From positions 406,281 to 470,280 of the forward strand of contig NC_057005.1 in assembly GCF_000002595.2 (NCBI RefSeq): a stretch of DNA of 64,000 nt, read 5' to 3'. The translations under genes and the position numbers were made by a program. Below the pieces are notes generated by a model. The model saw only the letters and a program-made list of their open reading frames with translations, did not search any database and was not told where the DNA came from. This DNA is from Chlamydomonas reinhardtii (Eukaryota; Chlorophyta; Chlorophyceae; Chlamydomonadales; Chlamydomonadaceae). Below, one piece after another: positions 49,746-59,679 of this stretch. The first letter of the stretch is position 1; every line of letters begins with the position of its first letter.

Positions 49746-50370
49746 CTGGGATGCGATGGACGCGAAGGACCATGCGAATGGGCAGGGACAGGCATGGCAA
49801 GCAACAGCTACCGGGCGCGGTGGTGGTGCCCCAAGACCCCGACGGCGGCCGAGGTGGAGTTGCTCAGGCCCATGGCGGGGCAGAACCCCGCCATGGTGGC
49901 GGCGTTGTGGCGTTGTGCAATGGCGGCGGTCACAGCACGTTGTCACAGCACGACAGCAGGCAACACGTGCGCCAAGTCAAGAATGAGACGTGTGCATGCA
50001 AGCCAGCTGTTCGCTGCGGTGCCACGTTCAGCATGGCGCGCGCGAGCCAGCACGAAGAAGACTGGATCTAATCCTACCCAGACGCCCCTGTTATTCGCGC
50101 CTCTGCGCCTGCTTGCATCCCCCAAGCCCTGGAAGCGCTCACCCATGGTGTTCAAAGTAAGCCTGACCGGCTCCATGAATACTCTGGTGAGCCCTAGCTC
50201 TGGTCCCTGTCGCTGTCTTAGGTTGCTGATCGCGTGCAGAGTGGGCGCTTGATCCCTACCCACAGGCAACTGCAGCAGCTGGCCTTAGCTGGCGCGGCAG
50301 GCGCTGGGGTGGCTGCGGCTGCAGCTAGCTGCGTCGGAGCTTGCAGCGTTGAGGGCACGTGAGGGCGCAG

Positions 50371-50586
50371 CCGGCGGACACGCAGCAGCGCCTGGCGGAC
50401 GCGTATTGGGCTCTCTCAGAGGAGCGAACCATCCGCATTCGGGCCGAGGTGCGGTCGACGGAGCTGGAGGAGCAGCGGCGGCGCTATGAGCAGGAAGCGC
50501 GTGATGAGCGTGAGCGGGCGGTGGAGGCGCGTGTGGCTGAGGCTGTGATGAAGAGGCAGCTGGCGGAGATGGAGAAGAAGATGAAG
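50371..50586 (+). CDS. Possible coiled-coil exon of an unidentified gene
   Basis: A CAG acceptor at 50370 and a GTAGGG donor at 50587 bound 72 codons in frame that read as a charged helix: PADTQQRLADAYWALSEERT, then Arg/Glu-rich sequence ending MKRQLAEMEKKMK. Third positions are GC-rich, unlike the surrounding sequence. A further candidate exon just upstream (about 50273-50358) reads QLQQLALAGAAGAGVAAAA in one frame, but the phases of the two do not join directly. I could not build a complete gene or name a family. It may be an exon of a real plus-strand gene or a degraded gene interrupted by the adjacent repeat element. Confidence 0.35.
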
Positions 50587-50760
50587 GTAGGGCTGAGCAG
50601 GGGCACTGAGAAGCCGGTGTATGGAGGCGCAGTAGCGCTGCGGCGCTTTGGGAGGGCATGAATACAATGATGTACTGGTGATGAGCGTTGCTGTAGCCAT
50701 CCGGTGAGCTCGACAAACCGACCTACGCATTCAACGCATCAACGCAGGGACCGCTGGTGC

Positions 50761-51615
50761 GGCACTAAAGAATAGTATAATGTAGGTTCTAGGACAGCTC
50801 CGACTAACCTCCAACTAATTCGTGTACGGCACCCCAACCCCCCTCAGCCGTACGGGAGTCCGTGTGAGAGTCAGCAGCTGCACGAGGGGGAGCGGGTAGT
50901 TGTATGGCGGCCCGGATCAGAAGCTACCTAGCTGCAGTGACGCACAGGGGTCGTTGTATGGCGCTGGCTGCTGGTCGGCAGGCACGCAAGTGGGAGTGTG
51001 TAGTTGAATGCGCGTGCGTGTGGGAAGTTGCGACAGAGTACGGCGGAGCTCGGCGGAGGCTGGCGATTGGTGCGCTGCGCGAGTGGGAGTGCATAGCCGT
51101 GCGCGCGCCGTTCGGGAAGCTGCGTGTGAGCTGCGTGTAAACTCAGAGAGATGCATGGGGCTGACCCTGTTTCTATGACCTGCCTCTGAGCGCACACGCT
51201 TTCACACGTTTGACACTGGGACCTCCACGGGGTGGCGCCAGCCGCCCAGCATGTGAATGCAGATGAGTGCGACCGATGCGCGAGGGGAACATGTCAGGTT
51301 GCAAGGTGCACTTCACGCACCGCAGCGGAGCGTTTGACGCCCCCCTGCCCTGTCGAGTTGCATCTGGGCTCACGGTTGACACTTGGACCCCGCGCGGGAA
51401 GAAGCGTGCCGACCAGCCAGCGCCAACGACCCGTGTGCGTCACTACAGTTAGGTAGCTTCCGAGCCGGGCCGCCGTACAACTACCCGCTCCCACTCGTGC
51501 AGCTTCTGACTCTCACACGAACTCCCGTACGGAGTTGGGGCGTTGTACGTACACGAGTTAGTTGGAGTTTAGTCGGAGCTGTCCTAGAACCTACATCATA
51601 CTACTTTTTGGCACT
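50761..51615. mobile_element. Non-autonomous DNA element with long terminal inverted repeats
   Basis: The left arm (about 50761-50987) and right arm (about 51404-51615) are inverted copies of each other over some 210-225 bp. They share GTAGGTTCTAGGACAGCTCC, then CGACTAA, CCAACTAA, CGTACGGGAGT, GTGTGAGAGTCAG, AGCTGCACGAG and GGGAGCGGGTAGTTGTA, with about 85 percent similarity by eye. The interior of about 416 bp has no transposase-like frame. A TGGTG pentamer occurs on both outer sides (50755-50759 and 51622-51626) and could be a target-site duplication, though the fit with the repeat ends is imperfect. This is a MITE-like or foldback element of unknown superfamily, fairly old judged by arm divergence. 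Confidence 0.75.
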
Positions 51616-52435
51616 CCACATTGGTGGCTCAGTTTCAGTGATGATTGCAACGTAGCGTTGCTCGGGATTTAGGGAGCTGTTCGGTTCGTCCGTAGACGGT
51701 ACCAGCCGTGGCCCGCGGTGACGCTCCTGTGGCTCGGTGGTGACCTTGCTGCGGTGCAGGCGCTGCACGGGGACTCCACGCCGGCACGCCGTCCGGCCAT
51801 GTGAGGAGCTGTCAGGCCGGCGGTCTCACCGACATTGCTAGCCCTCTTACACCGTTCCGGTTGTCGCCTGTCCTAGGGGTAGACCAAACACATGGTTGCT
51901 TCGTGTGGGTCCGCGGCGATTGGAGGAGAGCCTCGGATGCCCTGGCCTCGTATGCCCCCGGTCGGCTGGACAGTGGCAGTCCGCTGGCGAGGGTGGGCTG
52001 TGACAATTGCGACAACCCGGTAGACCGTAGTGCTTGGCTTGCGGGTACGTGGCATACTATCATTGCGGCCATGGCTACCTGGGAGGCTATGGCATGGAGC
52101 GTGAGGGTGCGCGAGATGTGCGGCGCGCGTGCAAATGCTTCTACCCCGTCCCGGTGTCCTCTGCAGTCCCCGCCGGCTGTGTTTGTATCACCAAAACGGC
52201 AATGCGCCATTGCCCCCTGCCGCGGGCCGGGGGTTGTCGTCGCCCGTCACACCGCCAATGGCGCTGCGGATCATGCCTTGTGGCGGTTGACTCACGGCCT
52301 TGCGGTAGTGAAGCCGGCATCCCAGCACCGGCTGCTTATAGGCCGCATACACTGAGACATCACTCGTATAACAGATAGTCTCCGAGGTTCCAACGCTGCC
52401 ATACAAGCTCGTCGTTATCTCGCGAATCCAGAGAC

Positions 52436-53931
52436 ATGGCCACCTTTGCCAACCCGGCAAGCTGCAGTCGGACCGTGGCGACGAAGTCGTCTCGCAAATG
52501 CGCGCGAGAGTATCTGAGGGTGCATGCCTCGGCAAGCGGAGCCTTCGGCGGCCACAACTCTGCTGCGGGTTCGGGAGGCAACCCGCGCGCGAACATGAGC
52601 GGCGTGTTCCAGATACAAGGCTCACCCGTGCCATGTACAATGCTGGACGTCAGGTAAGGGCTTCGTAACAGGAGCTAGCGTGCGCCGGGACTTCGAAAGT
52701 GGGGGATTTGCCGGAAGCCATTCTGCCGCGTCAGCGCGCGCACACGCGTTTGAAAACGATGGCGCTGCTTCCCCACCAGCTTTACCTTGTAGAAGACTGT
52801 GCTCTCGCGTGTTTCGGAGAGCACTTGCGGAAGTCGAAGCAGAAGGTTCTAAAAGAGCGACCGTCCGTATCTACCCGGCTACGCGCATATCGGTCGCGCA
52901 TCCTGCTGGCGCGCTAGCTTTCACTGTCCTAGATGACGCAGCTGCAGAAGGCAGAGCTGCGTTAAGCTGGATGTTGCTCCGACGACTGCCAACACTGGCC
53001 GTGACGAACCCTTGTTGTGGCCCTCGCAGGGACGCCTACGAGGCCTGCAGCCTCACGTCAAGCCCCGCCGAGAGGCGCCAATGCTTCGAGGTGTACGGGC
53101 TGGACAGCGACAAAGGTGCGTGCACGCGCCCGCTGTCACACCGCGTGCCTTCAGCTTCACCTCAACGTGACGGACACTAAACACAAGCGCACACTATACA
53201 CCTGAGCCGGCTGTGTCTGGCAAGGACGTGTGCCCCGCCCAAGCCCGGTATACCGGACACATGTGTCTAAAGAATAAGACAAGGACGCTGCACACCAACC
53301 AGACACGGCACAATGACTGACCACCCACCGCCCCCCCTGCCAAACCCTCAACAGTGGACCGCTACTACGATCGTGTCGTGTCTATGGAGCGGCTCATTGA
53401 CCAGGGTGAGCTCCTGTGCGGCTCATGTGTTTGGGGGGGGGGCTCGCGGCCAGCGCGCCATCAGCGAGCAGAGGTTCCTGCAGGGGTGCATGGGATTGCG
53501 CTGATGGAGGGTGTACCGCAATGGGTTTTCCCCGGTTCATCCTCTGCGCGACATGCACAGATGTAGCAGTGATAACACCGACCGCCACAGCGGCACACAA
53601 GGAGGAGGGAGTATGTACATTGCAGGCTGCTGGCCGTGTCGTGGGCTGCTAGTTGCGCTGACGGGCTGACGGCCTCCTGCTCCTTGACTGCAGGCGACTC
53701 GGTGGGGCAGAACATGGTGGCCTCCGGCGGCGCCATGGCCCTGTACATGCTGGTGAGTGCCGCGCCGCTGCGGAGCACGCTACCTAGGGGTCTACTCATC
53801 GTACTGGCGCGCCTAGAGAGTGCGGCGCTATGTGAGCAAACACGTCGGTTGTGAAGTAATGCCACACAAGGTCCTCACCTGCCCGCGCGCATGACCTGAT
53901 GGCACAGGCGTGGTACATCCTGAAGGTTTGA
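52436..53931 (+). CDS. Small hypothetical protein with Cys pair and C-terminal membrane helix, 145 aa, 5 exons
   Basis: Exons: 52436-52653, 53030-53115, 53355-53405, 53694-53752, 53908-53931; 146 codons with the stop, each junction with a good GT donor and AG acceptor and matching phase. Residues 1-72 are rich in Ser, Ala, Arg and Asn with few acidic residues, resembling an organelle transit peptide. The mature part has a motif EACSLTSSPAERRQCFEVYG with two cysteines 12 apart (C79, C91), then DKVDRYYDRVVSMERLIDQ, and ends in a hydrophobic helix (about 125-145) of the type VASGGAMALYMLAWYILK. The layout suggests a small membrane-anchored plastid or mitochondrial protein; the Cys motif loosely recalls CP12 but this is not convincing. 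Function unknown. The tiny last exon is the least certain element. Confidence 0.6.
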
Positions 53932-55627
53932 GGAGGGGGGAGGGGCTGCAGCGCTGGCAGAGGCGCCAGCAGCCATGGCGCGATCGGCGGCGGTGTATGC
54001 GTGGCGCAGGCGGGGCAGCAGTTACAGCTACATCTGCGGCGGCGGCGGCCATTATAGTAATTGCAGCCGCAGTAGCAGCGGCAGATGCCGCATTGTTGGT
54101 GTGCTGGCAGCAGAAGCAGCAGGCAGAGGCCCTCATGCGACTGCAGCGTCTGTGGCGATTGTGTGGCGGGGGATGCCAACACGGCTGGGTGCTTGGCGGA
54201 TGCCGGGTTGCCAGCCCGCGTTGGACTCACCTCCTGGGAGTGTGCCCGGGGGCAGCACCACGGGGCAGCGCCGTGGTGCGGAGGTGGGTCGTGCATGCGG
54301 GGGCAATCTAGCAAGGGACTTCACGTTGCTGTGAAGAATTTTTTTGACGAGTCCGCTGTCGATTAGGTGGGCGGTCAGCAGTGCACTTTTATCTATCGTG
54401 TGGCGGCGTGTGCCATGTATTTGATGGCCCGCAATAGGGTGGCCCCAGCACTACTGAGCAATACAATATCACCGGTAAGACACGCGTCCGCATGTGTACA
54501 TTAGGTTGGCCATGCGTAGTTGCGGCAAGGTCGTATGGGACGAACAATGTCCGCCGCACGATGAAAAAGCTGTTGGGCTCACGACATGGCTTTAACTGGT
54601 CCGGCCGCTGGGGGCGTAATTTTGTTGGTTTTGTAGACGCCGCTAGGCGTTGGTTGTTTTGTTGGTTGTTTCTAGGGATTGTTTGATACAACGATGCATT
54701 GATGTAGACACCGCTTGCGACTGCAATGCAAATTACGTGTTGGCACGAAGTACTTGGAAACCGAAGTGCGGTCACGCGGTGAGTGCCATGCGGTAGGCGT
54801 AGCGGTGTCGCTGAAGGGGAGATGGGACACAAATGTCACGGCGAGGGAAGTTTGCGTGGGGAACCACATACCTTGTCCTGGCAAGATGACCCCAGATTGG
54901 GGGATGTGTGTCCCAGGCAGGGCGAGGAAGGGGGGCTCTGTGGTGTGAGTGGAGCTGGACGCACGCTATTGTGCAGCCCACACTCCACTGCGCGCTGACA
55001 TGATGTAACCTACCCTGCGCGGGGGGCGAGGGTGGGCTGCAACCTACGTCATTCAAGCCTGCGCGCCTCCGTGCCTCCCACCTATCCGCACGCACAGCAC
55101 CGCGCCGACGTTCGCCACCGCCAGCCTTGCCGCCAGCCAGGCATCCTCACGTCCCGCTGTCAAGCACAAGCACAGCAGGCAACCAGTGGCTGTTTGGGTT
55201 GTCTACCACACACCGTGCCATGCTATGCTCGCCAGCAAAGACCGCTCACCAGACACCGGCCGGGCCTCAACATGCGCACTGCCGCCGCTTCTTGGGCAGC
55301 ACCGTGCTCTACTGCTCAACTCCACGTCGCCTTCCCGAACTTCAGCCGCGACACTCCCAATGCCAACCCGCGGCGCTTCCTCACACTCCGGTTGTGTTTG
55401 TCTCGCAATCGCATTCGATTGCCCGCCAAGGTTGCCTCTGGTGCTCATCCGTGGACGCTGGTCATCTTCCTGCAGGTGCGCTGCGGCTCTGCATCGCGAG
55501 CGAGTGTGGCGTTGCGGTGTGTTTGTGTGGGCTATCGCCTGGCCGGGCGCCCGGAGCGTGAGGAATGCGCATCAGCAAATTTCCAGCCAGCCAGCAACTT
55601 GTCGGTACAGTAACTCCGGCGTTCGAC

Positions 55628-55745
55628 CAGCCATGCACTTCTGCTCTGCCGCTGCAAACTGTCTGCTGTCTGCTTGGGGTATGGGCGTCAGCTGCACACT
55701 ACGGGACCTCGCCAACCTGCCTAAACCCTGTCCCATCACACAACT
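55628..55745 (+). repeat. Dispersed repeat, copy 2
   Basis: Related to 49636-49745 in the same orientation, about 6 kb apart. It includes CAGCTGCACACTACGGGACC, then TCGCCAACCTGCC. A shorter CAACTCCACGTCGCCTT motif occurs directly after it (near 55741) and once more near 55317. Confidence 0.65.
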
Positions 55746-56211
55746 CCACGTCGCCTTGCCTGGCCCCTCCACTACGCTCCAACACGCCGCCACGACTGGG
55801 CCCAGGGCCGCTGCCGCCGCCGCCAGGCCCTGCGCCGCCGCCGAGTAAAACACCAGGTCACAGTGCAGCCGGCAAGGCACATTCGCATCCAAACAGCCGC
55901 CGCACAGACGCCCCTGAGTGTACCCAGCGCCTGCTGCACCCTGGCGGCCTGGCCAGACACCGGAGATGCGCCATGCCACGAACACCCAGCAAGACTTGCC
56001 GCAGCCAGGGGTCTGCGGGGCCGGTGCCCGCGTTTGCCAGCACTGGGTGCCCCGCTGCACCCGGTGATACAGCAGCGGTTGCTGTAGATGGCAAGCAAGC
56101 TTGTCTGAAAGCCTCCAGGCAATGGCAAATCGCGCCTGCCGAAATACACCAAGGGAACACCTGGATTCGACAGATATTAGCTAGCACCGTAGCTTCGTAG
56201 TTATGCCTACT

Positions 56212-56216
56212 TTACA
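56212..56216 (-). terminator. Candidate TGTAA poly(A) signal of the membrane-protein gene
   Basis: Minus-strand TGTAA about 305 nt downstream of the stop codon at 56522. Confidence 0.5.
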
Positions 56217-56521
56217 AGGGACCACAATATCTCATCTACCGGTAATCACTCGTGAACAGACTGGCGCTGTTGGCGCTCCTCAGCCGTGCCGCCTGACGGC
56301 ACCATTGCACGTGTCAACACCGCATGCCACCGCAGTGCCGGCGACACGACGCCCTCGCACGCGTCCTGCGGCGGCCTGCCCATCACCCATCCCGCGCGCG
56401 GCGTGACGCCATCAGTTCACCGAGCACTACGCGCATCCCATTTCACACCACGCCCGCCTAGGCCACCTAAGCCACACCGATGCAACCGCAACCACCCATA
56501 CGACCCCCATCAACAAAGCCA

Positions 56522-58345
56522 TCACCCGCTCTCGGGGTCCTTGTCGTCATCGTCATCGATGGCGCCGCCCCCGCCACCGCCGCCGCCTCCCACCGCCAGG
56601 CCGTCGAAGGGCCGCATCTGCCGCGCCTCCGAGCCCGTGTGCCGCTGCAGTGAGGCGCCCGCGGACGCGCCCAACGCCACCACTGCGCACAGCGCCGTCC
56701 ACAGCGTCGCGCCCGCCGTCTTCTCCTGCAGGCACCCACACCACGTACACAGCCGCGGCGGCACAAGGGCAGGAAGGAGCGTCAGGCTCGCCCGTAGGGA
56801 GCCAGAAACTCACACGCCTCACACGCGCTGTCGCGCTGTGGAACAGCACACAAGTAGCAACGCCCTTGTCCTTTCCCTTGTCCTTGCCCCGCCCCGTCCC
56901 ACCCGGCGCCCTCCTCAAAGCAACGCGCACGCACCGCGAAGTTAAACGCCACGGCCCCCAGCAGCGCGCCCCAGCGCAGCGCCGCCTTGGCCGTGCCACT
57001 GAGGCGGTCGTGTAGCAGCAGCTGGCTCCAGGTGATGCCCACGTGCGCCACACACGACAGCAGCATCAGCTTCACCGCCGGCACCGACAGCTCGTGGTCC
57101 ACCTGGGCGAGGGGTGGCGGGGGGTAGTGTGGGGGCAGGGCGTGTGTGAGCAAACGCGGCCGCAGCTTCAGTTCCCTAGCCTGGCCTGCCGTCGAACGGG
57201 CCCCTTTGACACCCCCAACGAGCTCTGACGCCTCCGCCCGCATACCCACAGCGCCCGGCTTCCCCCGCCCAGCCGCTCCCACTGCCCCCGCGCCACTCAG
57301 TCACTCACTATCTCGCGCCCCTCCTGGCCGATGAATCCCGCCACCAGCACCGGCAGCGCCGGCACCGCGTTCACCAGCAGCGCCACCGCGGGCGCGTTCA
57401 GGCCCTCCTCCGCCTCAGCCACGGACCGCACCGCGCCCGCCAGTGAGCCAAAGTCTGCAGGACAGCCGGCCACAGGGTGCAGCCGCATCCTTGTGCTCAC
57501 AGGTGGTTTACTACTCACCGGGTGCCGGAGGCGTAAACGAGCATGCTCCTCCTGTTCGTACTTGCCGTGCGCAACCCTCGCCCCCTCGCCATGCGCGACT
57601 TTCTGGCGCTACCTGCTCGCCCCCTCCCCCCGGGCCTGCCCCCACCTCCTCCCGGCAGCCTGCCCCCCAGCGAGGGGTCCTCCTTGAGCAGTCGCCACAG
57701 CGTCTCCGCCGCCTTGGTGGCGCTCCAGAGCAGCAGCATCACCAGGCTCAGCCAGCTGAGAGTGCCGTCCAGCACCACCTCCAGCACTGCCCAGGAGCAC
57801 AGGGAGGGCGGGAGGCGGGGAGTCAGTCGACAACTAGGGCCGACCAAAGTGCTGGCGCCCCCCGTGCCGTACACCAGCCACTCGGCACCAGGTCCCAGGG
57901 CTCTAACACTTGATTTGGGGTTCAATGCAAATTCCACCTCCCCCACCACCAGCATAAGTCACGCTCTCCTCCTCGCTCTTTTGCATTGTTGGTTTAGATT
58001 GGGCTGGTGTCTACCACCGCCACCCCCGTGCCAGCACACGTCACCGCGGCCCCAGCCCCAGCCACACCCCTCCCCAGTCGCCCAGTTTGCCCGCCCCTGC
58101 ACGCACCCGTCGCGCCCGCTGCCGCCGCCACGAGCGGCACTATGTGCGGCGCCAGCAGCCGCGAGCGCTTGCCGGTGACCAGGCTAAGCCCGGCGTCGAT
58201 GAGCAGCGGTACGGACGCGGCCCAGCTCAGAATCATGTACACGGACGAGTGAAGCAGCGAGCTGTACAGCAGCAGCATCTGTGTGGTGGTGGTGGTGGTG
58301 CAGAGAGGTGTGTGCGCACGTGAGTGCGTGTATGTGTGTGTATGT

Positions 58346-58421
<76 letters not shown>

Positions 58422-59383
58422 TGCTGCCACTGCGTACGTCGGCGGCGACTGTAGGACCAGCAGTGTCAGCCACACAGGCGGCAGCCTTAGCCTTGAAGCC
58501 ATCCCCCAGGGTCCCCTCCATCGGCCCATTTCCCCCCCCCCCCCACTCCGCCTTCGCCCTCGCCTCCGCACTCGCATCCCTCTTCGACGCCAGTGCACCC
58601 GCTCGCACCTGCAGCCCGTACAGCGTGGCTCGCACGCTGATGCCACGCAGGCATCGCAGGGGCGCCTCCAGCACCGCACGCGTGTCAAACACGTCGTAGG
58701 TGCTGGACAGCCAGAACGACAACGAGGCCGAGGAGAGGTGCAGGAACGACATCAGGCCCGGCGTCTTCATGGTCGTCAGCGAGCCCTGCGTGCGGAGGTG
58801 CGCGCGTGCAGGGATGTAAGGAGGAGTACAACTAACTTGTGGCGCACGGCCTTGCGTGCTGCTGTGGGTCGAAGTGCGCCGCTGCATAGCAGCTGGGCGT
58901 GCGCGTGGGAGGCGGTGCCCTGCCGTGCGTGGAGACTGTTGCGAGCGGTGAGGTCAGGCGCGTGTCCCGTGCAGACCGACCCCCCACCTTGATGAGCACG
59001 TAGATTGCTCCCTGACACGCGAGGTAGAGCCCCATGTACACGTAGAGCTTTGTGCTCTCGAAAACCTGGCCGAATGCAGCGACATCCGGGTCCAGAGCCT
59101 GTGGCTGTTTGCCCCTGCGCCCTCGAGATGACGCCGTAGGCGACGGTCGAGGCACGCTTGCAGATGGCGCGAGAGGAGCATCCACAGGAGCGAAGTGGTC
59201 CGCGGGATTCCGCCGCGACTGGGCAAGCGCCTTCTCCAAATAGTCTGCGCCCGCTTTACGCAGCGCCTCACGGCGATGCTGGTCGGGTGCAGCAGCAGAG
59301 GGCGCTGCTGGTGCTGCTGGAGAAGCCTCAGGGCCCAGAGCCGAAGCTTGCGCAACCGCTTCAGGCTTATCCCCCTCCTCCAT
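56522..59383 (-). CDS. Multi-pass membrane protein of unknown function, 467 aa, 7 exons
   Basis: Exons: 59383-58988, 58785-58609, 58278-58107, 57786-57646, 57454-57309, 57102-56935, 56725-56522; 468 codons with the stop. Residues 1-110 are hydrophilic and disordered (Ala/Pro-rich, then basic SRGRRGK). From about 113 on the protein is mostly hydrophobic, with roughly eight or nine segments: about 113-131, 143-160, 192-222, 232-246, 258-279, 315-339, 351-374, 384-400 and 406-426. It ends with a Gly run and an acidic tail (AIDDDDDKDPESG). There is no cleavable signal peptide. I recognise no transporter or enzyme motif. The exon 57786-57646 donor was chosen among two candidates because only it keeps the phase. 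The intron before it carries an intronic repeat, and the intron between exons 2 and 3 a long (TG)n tract. Confidence 0.75.
57963..58015 (-). repeat. Intronic repeat family 1, copy 3
   Basis: On the minus strand: GTAGACACCAGCCCAATCTA, then AACCAACAATGCAAAAGAGCGAGGAGG. It is sense-oriented in the membrane-protein intron 58106-57787, about 91 nt from the donor. Confidence 0.8.
58322..58421. repeat. (TG)n microsatellite
   Basis: A (TG)n tract of about 70 pure bases with imperfect 5' flank (TATGTGTG units) lies in the membrane-protein intron 58608-58279. The Val/Cys and Thr/His frames across it are artefacts. Confidence 0.95.
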
Positions 59384-59679
59384 TTCCGATGCGGATGCTG
59401 CTAGTCAGTCAAGCTTTGTTACTACTACTGAGGTACATCACAGCGACGTTCTGCTGGTGAGCAAGGTGATCGAATTCCACTATATTGTTATGGACACAGC
59501 GCCGCGCCAGAGGTGACATGAAGAAGTTAAACTGAGTTGTTGTAATAAAGGGGTCACTTTTTAGGACTACAACCCCAGCCCGGATCGGACGCAACACCTC
59601 GGCACACCCCATGTTCAATTGAAGCCGCCCCGCTAGCAAGGGCCTGCAATGCCACCCGCTGACCAGCACCACCACCGCC
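59384..59679. other. Intergenic: membrane-protein promoter and mTERF-like 3' UTR
   Basis: Only 296 bp separate two minus-strand genes, so the 3' UTR of the upstream gene and the promoter of the downstream gene must lie close together or overlap. No clear minus-strand poly(A) or TATA element was seen. Confidence 0.5.

Larger units (their letters stand above)
49316..52435. other. Gene-poor, repeat-bearing interval
   Basis: About 3.1 kb separates VPS25 from the small gene at 52436. It holds the VPS25 promoter, one copy of a dispersed repeat (49560-49745), a possible coiled-coil exon (50371-50586) and an element with terminal inverted repeats (50761-51615). From 51616 to 52435 I see no supported feature. 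Codon bias is weak and GC content lower than in the genes. Confidence 0.5.
53932..56521. other. Gene-poor interval between the small gene and the membrane-protein gene
   Basis: This region starts with the probable 3' UTR of the small gene; a plus-strand TGTAA lies at 55006-55010. It includes a second dispersed-repeat copy near 55628. It ends with the 3' UTR of the multi-pass membrane protein, which has a minus-strand TGTAA at 56216-56212. An Ala/Ile/Val-rich open frame at about 53950-54150 lacks convincing splice links. Otherwise I see nothing coding. Confidence 0.45.

Noticed and set aside
50755-51626. TGGTG on both sides of the inverted-repeat element as a firm target-site duplication
   Set aside because: The pentamer is common and leaves unmatched bases at the repeat ends, so it is noted only as a possibility.
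51801-52355. Plus-strand open frame of 184 codons and an overlapping minus-strand frame
   Set aside because: Both frames have random-looking composition, no splice partners and no recognisable domain; probably non-coding.
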